Origin: Gammaproteobacteria bacterium
GTDB taxonomy: Bacteria; Pseudomonadota; Gammaproteobacteria; Pseudomonadales; Pseudohongiellaceae
Length of the DNA: 5,907 nt
Direction: 5' to 3'
Assembly (NCBI GenBank): GCA_003556835.1
Contig: PWQG01000109.1
Location: forward strand, 1-5,907
Under the pieces are notes generated by a model, which worked only from the letters and a program-made list of their open reading frames with translations, was not told where the DNA came from and did not search any database. Shown piece by piece: positions 1 to 5,492 of the stretch. Every line of letters begins with the position of its first letter. Position 1 is the first letter of the stretch. Made by a program: the position numbers and the translations under genes.

Positions 1-1
1 G

Positions 2-337
2 GACCGTGAGGAGACGCTGCGCCGATTGCAGTTTTCGCTGTGGAATCTTGAGGCATTGCACACATGGGACCGCGATGCCATCTGGCAGACCATGAAGGGT
101 CTGTCAGACGGCATGTGCGTCAAGATCCGCGACTTGCTGGCACCGCTGTTCATCGCCATCGCCGGCACCAGTGCATCGTTCTCCGTGGCGGATGCGATGG
201 CGTTACTGGGGCCGGACATGAGCCGTGCACGCATCCGTCACGCCATTGAGGTGCTTGGCGGCGTGTCCAAAAAGGCACACAAGCGGCTGGAAAAAGACTA
301 CGCGCGGCTGCAAAGTGTCACATCGGCGCCAAAGTAA
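2..337 (+). CDS. gltX: Glutamyl-tRNA synthetase, C-terminal part (5' end outside window)
   Basis: Glutamyl-tRNA synthetase charges tRNA-Glu with glutamate in the cytoplasm. Only about the last 111 residues are present. The frame is open to the left edge, so the TTG at 26 is an internal Leu codon, not a start. The fragment looks like the end of the anticodon-binding helical region: a stretch with KIRDLLAPLFIAIAG, then MALLGPDMSRARIRHAIEVL, then a basic tail with GVSKKAHKRLEKDY. In GluRS this part closes the cage of helices that reads the anticodon. The more usual gamma-proteobacterial GluRS ends differently; this type, with the ALLGPD and RHAIEVLGG motifs, I recall from other GluRS branches. 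Catalytic motifs (HIGH, KMSKS) would lie outside the window. Assignment is from remembered family pattern. The gene converges with the minus-strand gene 32 bp downstream, and no strong terminator is visible between them. Confidence 0.75.
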   Translation, partial: DREETLRRLQFSLWNLEALHTWDRDAIWQTMKGLSDGMCVKIRDLLAPLFIAIAGTSASFSVADAMALLGPDMSRARIRHAIEVLGGVSKKAHKRLEKDYARLQSVTSAPK

Positions 338-369
338 CAGGTTTACCGAACCCGGAATCCTCGCCAAAC

Positions 370-831
370 TCAAAGAGCTGGTTGAGATTTCAGACAGGGG
401 CAATCCATGTCGAACAAATCACCAATGCTGAGAAATACAGAGGAAGCGTCCCTGCTATTGTAGGTATCGAGAACATGCTTGTGTTTTGCGGGAATAATCA
501 ATCCCTCTCCCGGCCAAATCATTCTTATCTCGGGCATCGCGCAGTCGGAATCAAAAGCCGCTAGGGCCGTCTCCCGATCCCAGCCCTCTGACCCATCCCA
601 CACTTTGAGAAACTGCCAAGCGTTCTCGATTGTCTTTGAGCGCACACCCGGAAGCCCTGGAACCTGAACCCCTCCGGCCACATGCGAAAATGGTGAGAGC
701 TTCCAAAGATCTTTCCATCCGGGTGGGTTGATCGCTGGTGCATGCGAGGCCACGCTCAATTTCAGCGTGCCGAGCAATGGATCGTCCCGCGGACCGCATA
801 CCTTGATAATGAGTTCAGTGTTATTGGGCAT
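370..831 (-). CDS. Hypothetical protein, possibly DUF6939-like
   Basis: A 153-residue protein with no signal peptide or membrane segment, so probably cytoplasmic. The ATG start at 831 has an AGGA Shine-Dalgarno 7 nt upstream. The centre is the most distinctive part: SPF at residues 46-48, a GG pair at 53-54, VPG at 57-59, then NAWQFLKVW at 70-78. From memory this resembles the SPF..GGI.VP and WQGLKVF motifs of the small bacterial DUF6939 family, whose function is unknown; I could not check this. The C-terminal part carries a basic PAKHKH segment near 114-119 and two cysteines, at 144 and 146. The gene stands alone, converges on gltX, and has a candidate promoter about 165 bp upstream of its start. 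The start, frame and Shine-Dalgarno support a real gene, but no role can be given. Confidence 0.7.
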   Translation of the reverse strand: MPNNTELIIKVCGPRDDPLLGTLKLSVASHAPAINPPGWKDLWKLSPFSHVAGGVQVPGLPGVRSKTIENAWQFLKVWDGSEGWDRETALAAFDSDCAMPEIRMIWPGEGLIIPAKHKHVLDTYNSRDASSVFLSIGDLFDMDCPCLKSQPAL

Positions 832-838
832 ATTGTTT

Positions 839-842
839 TCCT
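839..842 (-). promoter_or_regulatory. Ribosome binding site for the 153-residue gene
   Basis: AGGA on the minus strand, 7 nt from the ATG at 831. It supports that Met as the start. Confidence 0.6.
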
Positions 843-994
843 GGCGGACCAGAGCAAATGGGTGAAGGAACCAGCCATGGGCGCTGAGCGGCTCAACACC
901 CGCTCAAGGCAAAGGAAATTCACTTGGTATTCAGAACGAGTGAAGGCTAGTCCCCCTGTCACCTGCCGGCCCGGATGATTCAGTCCACCGCTCG

Positions 995-1023
995 AAGATA
1001 AACGCGCTGAGCTGTGAGGTCAA
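995..1023 (-). promoter_or_regulatory. Candidate sigma70 promoter for the 153-residue gene
   Basis: On the minus strand the boxes are TTGACC (-35, at 1023-1018) and TATCTT (-10, at 1000-995), separated by exactly 17 bp. That is 5/6 and 4/6 matches to consensus. It would start a transcript around 988 with a leader of roughly 155 nt before the ATG at 831. A perfect TTGACA lies nearby (1047-1042) but has no matching -10 box. This is a sequence match only. Confidence 0.4.
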
Positions 1024-1122
1024 CTTTTCAAGCACACGATATGTCAACAGGCCACCATGGAATTGATTGAGTCGCTGTCGACAGATAAATAAAGATCACA
1101 CCTCACTGCAGTTTGAATCAAA

Positions 1123-1165
1123 CGCCCCCGCATCTGATGACGTCAGTTGCGGGGGCGCGCTTTTT
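1123..1165. terminator. Strong rho-independent terminator, probably bidirectional
   Basis: A long hairpin pairs 1123-1137 with 1143-1157. The outer stem is ten base pairs, eight of them G:C in a row near the base, followed by one T:T mismatch, four inner pairs and the 5-nt loop TGACG. On the plus strand five T residues follow at 1161-1165. On the minus strand GTTTGATT follows directly, a weaker U-tract, and an A-run precedes the stem. It starts 17 bp past the stop of the 175-residue minus-strand gene, so terminating that gene is the likely job. No plus-strand gene lies just upstream that would need it. Confidence 0.75.
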
Positions 1166-1173
1166 GCCAATGT

Positions 1174-1701
1174 TTAACGGCGGAATGAAGGGCCGAAGTC
1201 CGGTGGGGGAAACAAAGTATCACTTCCAAGCGGCCCTTGACTCATCTGACCGACCAGGTTACCTCGATAGTCTCGGACATAGGAGTTTCCGAAAACGGAA
1301 GGGGCAACCTGGTATGTCCCACCGCCCATGACAGGTCGAAAAGTGTCGCGACCGAGCGTATCCTTTTCCCGGTAACCAAGCATGTCGCCGCACACGTTAT
1401 TGACTGGCTTGGGGAACTCAGGTGGTTTATAGAACGGCTTGTGCAACTCCGGAAGGCCGGACAGGTACTTTGGTTTCTCCGGGGGAGAGAACAAGGACAC
1501 TGACGGCTCCGCATTGGTCTTGGATTTTTCCAGATACTTTAGAGGATCGTAGCTTTCAGACGACTTGTCTTTCGTTGAGGCGAACAGGCTGTCACTCGAC
1601 GAATAGCTGTTGCTTAGCGAAGAAAACAGAGAACTCGTCGACTTGCAGCTAGAGCACTCATTATTGAGATAATAATATTGGTTGTGACGTTCGCAATACA
1701 T
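1174..1701 (-). CDS. Hypothetical protein with zinc-knuckle-like N-terminus and Ser-rich linker
   Basis: A 175-residue protein starting at the ATG at 1701. A longer frame exists from a TTG at 1722, but that would leave the strong AGGAGG (6 nt before the ATG) inside the gene. The first 20 residues hold Cys3, His6, Cys17 and Cys20, spaced C-x2-H and C-x2-C, which could bind one zinc ion. Residues about 19-50 are Ser-rich and probably flexible. Residues about 50-100 are Lys/Pro-rich. The C-terminal 70 residues have Gly and aromatic residues in a D..G and Y..D..G pattern, suggesting a small beta-rich fold. There is no signal peptide or membrane segment. I do not recognise the family. The gene looks monocistronic with a hairpin terminator just downstream, and its base use seems more AT-rich than the operon to its right. 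Confidence 0.7.
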   Translation of the reverse strand: MYCERHNQYYYLNNECSSCKSTSSLFSSLSNSYSSSDSLFASTKDKSSESYDPLKYLEKSKTNAEPSVSLFSPPEKPKYLSGLPELHKPFYKPPEFPKPVNNVCGDMLGYREKDTLGRDTFRPVMGGGTYQVAPSVFGNSYVRDYRGNLVGQMSQGPLGSDTLFPPPDFGPSFRR

Positions 1702-2081
1702 GACTTTCCTCCTACGGTTCAAATTCCGATTGTTCCAGCTTCACAAGGAACGCTTGGTTTGCCGAATGCTTTCGACAGTACAAATTTCCTGCTTACCGTT
1801 CTTTATGCAGAATTCGTGCCAATTTATCTGATCTGAATTTTGGAAATCCTCCAAATGCCGATACTGAAGCACGGCAACAAAGCCTGTGCTGGTTCACTCT
1901 TGATAGAGCCGGGGGCCGACAGGAGCAGAAAGCCCGGATTTCCATTCTGATAGTGGAGCTGGGGTAACAGTTTTGATAGCACTCCTGATGGTTGGCACCC
2001 AAGCTCCATCCGAGACCTTCCATCGATTGTGCAGGCCAGCAATCTTCACATTTGCAAACGCCCATTTGACCCGGGCTGTAT
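1702..2081. other. Intergenic region, possibly holding a gene remnant
   Basis: A 380-bp stretch between two minus-strand genes. No open frame has a good start and Shine-Dalgarno. One minus-strand frame, open from 2097 to a TGA at 1894-1896, reads like protein (about 67 codons, many with G in first position, motif HNRWKVSDGAW). It has no ATG, only a GTG at 2049 without a ribosome binding site. An overlapping Cys-rich frame at 1793-2065 looks less likely. I found no clear promoter for the 175-residue gene, although one is expected here. Confidence 0.4.
1708..1713 (-). promoter_or_regulatory. Ribosome binding site deciding the start of the 175-residue gene
   Basis: A full AGGAGG on the minus strand, 6 nt from the ATG at 1701. 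It favours this ATG over the TTG 21 bp upstream. Confidence 0.8.
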
Positions 2082-2561
2082 TCAGGATTGATCTACGTCA
2101 ACTAAAACCAGGTGCGCGTGGTGGTCAAGCGAGACCAGAACACCCAGTAGGCGCATGTGGTGGGAGACAAGGCGGACTGGGATCAATTCGGCTTTCGGTA
2201 CGTTGAAATGATCGGCAATCTCCTGTGCTGCACTTCCCGACTTGTCGAGGAATTGATCAAACAGCTTCTTCATCATTGCATTCTTTGGGCGATATTCACG
2301 TGTCAGCCGGAATATTCCGTCGCGGCCACCAGGGCTGAAGCTGGCTGACTGGTCAAAGCCGTACTGGGCATTATTGATGGTTGCATACAGCTCGGAACGA
2401 GCCCAAACACCGGCTTTTCGACACCGCTTGCAAAATTGTCCGATGATATGGACTGACAGTATCGACCCATCACGATGATACTCGGACAGCAAAGCAATTT
2501 CTTCACTGTCAAGACTCTTGCCAAGTTTTTTCAGTCTTCCTGAAATATCGACTTCAGACAC
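2082..2561 (-). CDS. Hypothetical protein (159 aa), possibly distal operon member
   Basis: The GTG at 2561 is the first usable start in a frame that stays open for 46 further codons upstream, back to the exbD-like stop. A GGGTGA ribosome binding site lies 7 nt before it, directly after a perfect inverted repeat. The protein is charged and soluble, with no membrane segment. Visible parts are a helical Lys/Glu-rich N-terminus (1-30), a C-x2-C pair at 44 and 47, a GRDGIFRLTREYRP stretch at 79-92, a helical middle with AAQEIADHFNVPKAEL at 111-126, and a C-terminus with SHHMRLLGVL and an LVLVDVD strand. The IADHFNVP stretch weakly recalls a helix-turn-helix or peptidase-neighbour helix, but I do not recognise the family. 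It lies 138 bp downstream of the exbD-like gene on the same strand, so cotranscription is possible but unproven. Confidence 0.65.
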   Translation of the reverse strand: MSEVDISGRLKKLGKSLDSEEIALLSEYHRDGSILSVHIIGQFCKRCRKAGVWARSELYATINNAQYGFDQSASFSPGGRDGIFRLTREYRPKNAMMKKLFDQFLDKSGSAAQEIADHFNVPKAELIPVRLVSHHMRLLGVLVSLDHHAHLVLVDVDQS

Positions 2562-2568
2562 GGCTAAT

Positions 2569-2574
2569 TCACCC
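2569..2574 (-). promoter_or_regulatory. Ribosome binding site for the GTG-started gene
   Basis: GGGTGA on the minus strand, 7 nt before the GTG at 2561. It matches the GGTGA part of the full anti-Shine-Dalgarno complement and touches the base of the adjacent hairpin, so hairpin folding could affect access. Confidence 0.5.
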
Positions 2575-2593
2575 GACCAGTTTTCAACTGGTC
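2575..2593 (-). repeat. Perfect inverted repeat (hairpin) next to the ribosome binding site
   Basis: GACCAGTT and AACTGGTC, 8-bp arms with a 3-nt centre, all matching. In the mRNA it would form a stem with a small purine loop, ending one base before the GGGTGA ribosome binding site of the 159-residue gene. No T-run follows, so it is not a normal terminator. It could be a translation-control or RNA-processing hairpin, or a protein-binding palindrome. Confidence 0.55.
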
Positions 2594-2699
2594 TTCCATG
2601 GACATGACTAGAAAATGGTTGAGAGTCGCCTTTTTCTTTGGCTGGAACAAAGTCATGCTCGAGACCAGCTCGAATAATCTTTGCGATGTGATATTCACG

Positions 2700-3098
2700 T
2701 TAATTTCCGCTAAACACTGCTTGCCGGCGCACTGTGTGCCCCATTCTGTGCAGGTCCGACTGCACGCTGTGCAGTTTGCCGCCGGGCACATCGTACGTGA
2801 AGAACAGCACCACATCGCCTTCTCGTCCATCCAGGGCTTCGCCCAATTGCTCCAAGTCTACTCGCGGACCATCCGGGCTCTCGAGAGTGACGTGGTTTTC
2901 TTCATGGAGAAAAATACGGATCATTTCTTCACTGGTTTTCTGGTCGCTTGACGCCGCGACCTCAGGTGTGGCCAGGGTAACCAGATCCTCACCCATCAAG
3001 AACAGCGCCACCAGGAAGAGAATGACGAACAGATCGGTCATGACGATCTGGGCTTCGTTGCGATCGTCATCGAAATTGAACAGGTCATTATTTTCCAT
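2700..3098 (-). CDS. ExbD/TolR-like proton-channel subunit
   Basis: A 132-residue protein, close to the usual ExbD/TolR length of about 140. These proteins pair with ExbB/TolQ-type channels in the inner membrane and use proton flow to drive work at the envelope. It has a short charged cytoplasmic start (1-15), one membrane helix at about 17-36, and Asp22 near its start where ExbD carries its essential proton-binding Asp. A linker follows (37-57), then a periplasmic domain (about 58-132) with the ExbD-like order of strand, DLEQLGEAL helix and hydrophobic VVLFF strand. There is no OmpA/MotB peptidoglycan-binding domain. The start is the ATG at 3098, because the GTG three codons upstream lies inside the AAGGAG site. 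It overlaps the end of the exbB-like gene by 11 bp, implying translational coupling. The fold call is solid; the energised partner is unknown. Confidence 0.85.
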   Translation of the reverse strand: MENNDLFNFDDDRNEAQIVMTDLFVILFLVALFLMGEDLVTLATPEVAASSDQKTSEEMIRIFLHEENHVTLESPDGPRVDLEQLGEALDGREGDVVLFFTYDVPGGKLHSVQSDLHRMGHTVRRQAVFSGN

Positions 3099-3768
3099 GA
3101 CTTTCACTCCTTACGCTCGCTTTTCGAACCGTTGTCTTGGCCCGATTCAGTCGAGTCGCCAATTCCTCCAGACGCTCCTGCGACTCGGTCAGACAATAGA
3201 GCTTCGTCGGTCGCAGGCGCCGGATGAGCAACTCGGATTCCAGGATCATCACCAGTCCGCCGGCTGCACTTGTAATCAGCGCCAGGGCCACCCCGCCAAA
3301 CAGAGCGTCGCGGTCAGCACCCTGGGTAAGCGCGAACAAGGCCAGGACGGTGCCAACGGCAGTGAAGAACAGTCCCCAGAACGGTCCAACGGTTTTGTAG
3401 AACGACACCTCGGATTCGAGCTGGAGGAAGTGCATGCCGATTTCCCGTTCGAGCTGACGATTCATTTGATCAAGGCTGATCCTGGCGTTTGCCCTGCTCT
3501 TCAACCAGTCGAGCATTTTTATTTCCGGGTGGTAAGATTCCTCGTCCGGCCGATTCTTGAGCTGCCTGCTCAACTCGGTCCGCCCGCAAGCCGTACGTGG
3601 TGAGAGAACGGCGGCGTGCATGGTGGCTAGTTGACGGGAACCCTGCAGAAGCTGACGCTTGAGGTCGCGAAAGGCAAGACGATGGACCACAGCGTTGAAT
3701 AGGCACCATCCCAGGATAAGGAAGGCGATGATGTGCAGCCCGGTGATTTCGATGCCTGCGATATGCAT
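3088..3768 (-). CDS. ExbB/TolQ/MotA-like proton-channel subunit
   Basis: A 226-residue protein, close to ExbB/TolQ size. Such proteins form the multi-subunit channel around ExbD-type helices. Layout: membrane helix 1 at about 10-28; a long cytoplasmic section (30-122) with basic and amphipathic helices; helix 2 at about 126-147, with GPFWGLFFTAVGTV, like the ExbB LG.LGTV region; helix 3 at about 156-177, with ALALITSAAGGLVMI, like the ExbB ALxTTAAGL segment that holds a pore Thr (here probably Thr166). A cytoplasmic C-terminal helix follows, with ERLEELATRLNRA. The frame stays open upstream to 4191, but that part is antisense-like Arg/His-rich translation of the protease gene. The GAGGAG site 6 nt before the ATG at 3768 fixes the start. 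It lies 50 bp after the protease stop. Confidence 0.87.
   Translation of the reverse strand: MHIAGIEITGLHIIAFLILGWCLFNAVVHRLAFRDLKRQLLQGSRQLATMHAAVLSPRTACGRTELSRQLKNRPDEESYHPEIKMLDWLKSRANARISLDQMNRQLEREIGMHFLQLESEVSFYKTVGPFWGLFFTAVGTVLALFALTQGADRDALFGGVALALITSAAGGLVMILESELLIRRLRPTKLYCLTESQERLEELATRLNRAKTTVRKASVRSESHGK
3107..3112 (-). promoter_or_regulatory. Ribosome binding site deciding the exbD-like start
   Basis: AAGGAG on the minus strand, 8 nt before the ATG at 3098. The alternative GTG at 3107-3105 overlaps it and so cannot be used with it. Confidence 0.75.
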
Positions 3769-3774
3769 TGTTCT

Positions 3775-3780
3775 CTCCTC
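3775..3780 (-). promoter_or_regulatory. Ribosome binding site deciding the exbB-like start
   Basis: GAGGAG on the minus strand, 6 nt before the ATG at 3768. It shows that the 141 upstream in-frame codons are not part of the protein. Confidence 0.8.
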
Positions 3781-3818
3781 GAATAATCTTGCTGGTGTTG
3801 ACCGTCTAGCCAATCTGC

Positions 3819-4970
3819 TCAGGCGCGAATCAGACCGCTGACGCGGTTGAACATGCGCGACAGGGCTTCTCCAAAGCCGCGTGCTTCCAGATCGGCGATG
3901 CCGACGAGCAGTTCCATGGTCCGCTTCCTGCAGGTGAAGTAGGAGGCAGGAATCAGTGCGTGGCCGGGCAGACCCAGCGGGTTGTTCCTGGCCCAGTCCG
4001 TGCCCCAGGAGTTGCGCACGATGAAGTAGGTGGTGTCGCCGAGTGCATCCGGGTGCTGGGCGTCGATGTAGCCGACGATGGTCATGGCATGGCCTCCTAT
4101 GGGCCGTTCGAACTCGGGAGGATCGATAAAGAGCCCAGAATCCTGGGTGGTAAAGCTGTGGGAAGACTCGAAGAGCTCGATTGACAAACATACCGGCATG
4201 GCCGGGAGATCGTCGCTGAACTGGCCGGCGAGGACCAGTTTGAGCAATTCCGGGGTGACATCGAACTCGTCGTAGCCCGGACGCAGATCGACGTAGCCGT
4301 GGGTCTTCAATCGGGCTGCCTGATCGAAGAACGGCGCAATGGCTCGGTTCTGAATGGCATCCTGGTAGCTGTAGACGTCTGACTCGACCGAGCCATGCTC
4401 AAACTGGAACTTGTGCCCGAAAATCTGCCAAGAGCCTTCTCGTTCAGGAATTGGGTCATAGAGCTTCGAGCCGCGATAGCAGTATCCGTCCGAGGTTGGG
4501 CGTCCAAGGAAGAATTCCCGCTGCGCGTTGACGCCGAAGCCTACGCAAAAGCCGTAGCTGCCCTGATTCTTGATCGGCTGCATTTGATCGACCAGGCTGA
4601 CCATCAGTGGCAGTGCAACCTGGGCCACGCGCCGACGAACTTCACGGGCCAGGCCGCGCACCCATCCTCGATTGGCAGTGCGATGTTCGACCAGTTCGGG
4701 GCAATCTTCGATCGGACCGGCGATACCCGCCGCCGGCAAAGGCCGCAAATCACGCTGGGCCAGTCCATGGCGCACGGAAACGCCGCGACGGGCGATCAAC
4801 TGCATGAGGACATCCCTGGAGAAGCCCAGCAGGGAGCGAGCATACCGGGGGAAGCGTTCAACGTACTCGACGAGCTGATCCACGCTGATGATGCCGCGGG
4901 CTCTCAAGTCGCGCGCCAACTGGACATCGAGCCCCAGTGTTCCAAGGTTGTCTATGGCGTTACGTCCCAT
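3819..4970 (-). CDS. Papain-family (C1A) cysteine protease with N-terminal HhH-like domain
   Basis: A 383-residue predicted cysteine endopeptidase. All catalytic positions of the papain family are visible: Gln136 (oxyanion) and Cys142 (nucleophile), in NQGSYGFCVGF with the papain Gln-to-Cys spacing of six; His294 in IGGHAMTIVGY; and Asn320 in VRNSWGTDW. The usual Cys three residues before the nucleophile is Tyr139 here, and the Trp after it is Val143. With no signal peptide, this fits a cytoplasmic enzyme without that disulfide. Residues about 5-65 resemble a helix-hairpin-helix or RNA polymerase alpha-CTD-like fold (LGLDVQLARDLRARGI, then SVDQLVEYVE), perhaps a targeting module. Residues 66-120 are Arg-rich and might act as a propeptide or linker. 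The ATG at 4970 has a GGGAGG site 8 nt upstream and lies 3 bp after the acidic-protein gene. The substrate is unknown. Confidence 0.88.
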   Translation of the reverse strand: MGRNAIDNLGTLGLDVQLARDLRARGIISVDQLVEYVERFPRYARSLLGFSRDVLMQLIARRGVSVRHGLAQRDLRPLPAAGIAGPIEDCPELVEHRTANRGWVRGLAREVRRRVAQVALPLMVSLVDQMQPIKNQGSYGFCVGFGVNAQREFFLGRPTSDGYCYRGSKLYDPIPEREGSWQIFGHKFQFEHGSVESDVYSYQDAIQNRAIAPFFDQAARLKTHGYVDLRPGYDEFDVTPELLKLVLAGQFSDDLPAMPVCLSIELFESSHSFTTQDSGLFIDPPEFERPIGGHAMTIVGYIDAQHPDALGDTTYFIVRNSWGTDWARNNPLGLPGHALIPASYFTCRKRTMELLVGIADLEARGFGEALSRMFNRVSGLIRA

Positions 4971-4973
4971 GGT

Positions 4974-5492
4974 TCAGCCCTCCCCTTTGTTGCGATCAAC
5001 GCGGTTGTCTTGCTTGTCGTGATCGTCGTCATCAGTGGTTGATTCCTTATCAGGGTCGTCTGCTGGCCCCACTTCATCCGGCTCCTCTTCTACGGAATCG
5101 GGCTTAGCGTCTGCGGGTTCAGGCGATTCCTCGTGTTCTTCTGGCTCTGGATCTCTACCTTCTTCTGGGCCCATTAGTTCCTGTATGCCAATCCGGCCGG
5201 GCTCGGATTCGTCTGGTTCCGGTGGTTCTCCTTGGATGACACCGGGGGGTGGCATCTCGAAGTCTGGACGCTTGCGTGAAGCCAAGGCCGGGAAGCCGCG
5301 AAGCAGACGCTGTTGAACTTCGCGAATTTCATCTCGATTGATATCCTGGGGAAGCTCGTCGGCTGCCAGCCAGGACTCGAGCAGATCACAGAGCTGACCT
5401 GGCGTGAAGACGGCATGCCGGGTCATGCGTTCGCGAAGCCATTCGGGCATTGCCATCTGATGCAGTGAATTGCTGTTGCGTTGTTCGTTCAT
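4974..5492 (-). CDS. Hypothetical protein with helical N-terminus and long acidic disordered tail
   Basis: A 172-residue protein of unknown family. Residues about 15-75 look like a small helical domain (PEWLRERMTRHAVFTPGQLCDLLESWL, then NRDEIREVQQRLL, shown here only as short segments). From about 78 to the end it is dominated by Pro, Glu and Asp, with DDDD near 154-157, and is surely disordered and strongly negative. There is no signal peptide or membrane helix. The ATG at 5492 overlaps the stop of the membrane-protein gene as ATGA and has AAGGGAG 7 nt upstream. The protease gene begins 3 bp after its stop, so the two proteins are likely made together. It could be an adaptor, a DNA-mimic-like acidic partner, or a substrate or inhibitor of the protease; nothing in the sequence decides between these. 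Confidence 0.75.
   Translation of the reverse strand: MNEQRNSNSLHQMAMPEWLRERMTRHAVFTPGQLCDLLESWLAADELPQDINRDEIREVQQRLLRGFPALASRKRPDFEMPPPGVIQGEPPEPDESEPGRIGIQELMGPEEGRDPEPEEHEESPEPADAKPDSVEEEPDEVGPADDPDKESTTDDDDHDKQDNRVDRNKGEG

Larger units (their letters stand above)
832..1173. other. Intergenic region without a convincing gene
   Basis: About 340 bp between the 153- and 175-residue minus-strand genes. Open frames here are short, lack good ribosome binding sites and look random. The visible content is the Shine-Dalgarno of the left gene, a candidate sigma70 promoter reading left (995-1023), and a GC-rich terminator hairpin at the right end (1123-1165). I saw no tRNA, repeat array or insertion-sequence end. 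Confidence 0.6.

Noticed and set aside
1042..1047. Perfect TTGACA box on the minus strand
   Set aside because: No acceptable -10 box lies 16-18 bp downstream. The neighbouring TTGACC/TATCTT pair with 17-bp spacing is the better promoter candidate.
1110..1125. tRNA T-arm-like sequence (GTTTGAATC) near the terminator
   Set aside because: It folds only as a 5-bp stem with a 3-nt loop, and no acceptor, D-arm or anticodon arm can be drawn around it.
1060..1165. Possible small plus-strand RNA ending at the GC-rich terminator
   Set aside because: The terminator is strong on the plus strand, but the only promoter-like pair (TTGATT, 17 bp, TAAATA) is a poor match. The hairpin is better explained as the end of the minus-strand gene.
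1793..2065. Cys-rich minus-strand frame of 90 codons
   Set aside because: No ribosome binding site, irregular Cys spacing, and a competing frame over the same DNA looks more protein-like.
2734..3603. Long plus-strand open frame of 289 codons
   Set aside because: It lies antisense to the exbD- and exbB-like genes, is Ser/Arg-rich with no recognisable domain, and has no Shine-Dalgarno. The minus-strand proteins show clear membrane helices and family motifs.
3769..4191. N-terminal extension of the exbB-like frame by 141 codons
   Set aside because: The extension reads as an Arg/His-rich out-of-frame translation of the protease gene, while a strong GAGGAG site and ATG at 3768 mark a start matching normal ExbB length.
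4395..5042. Plus-strand open frame of 215 codons opposite the protease gene
   Set aside because: It is antisense to a protein with all papain catalytic motifs in the right order. The hydrophobic end is only the complement of the acidic tail codons of the next gene.
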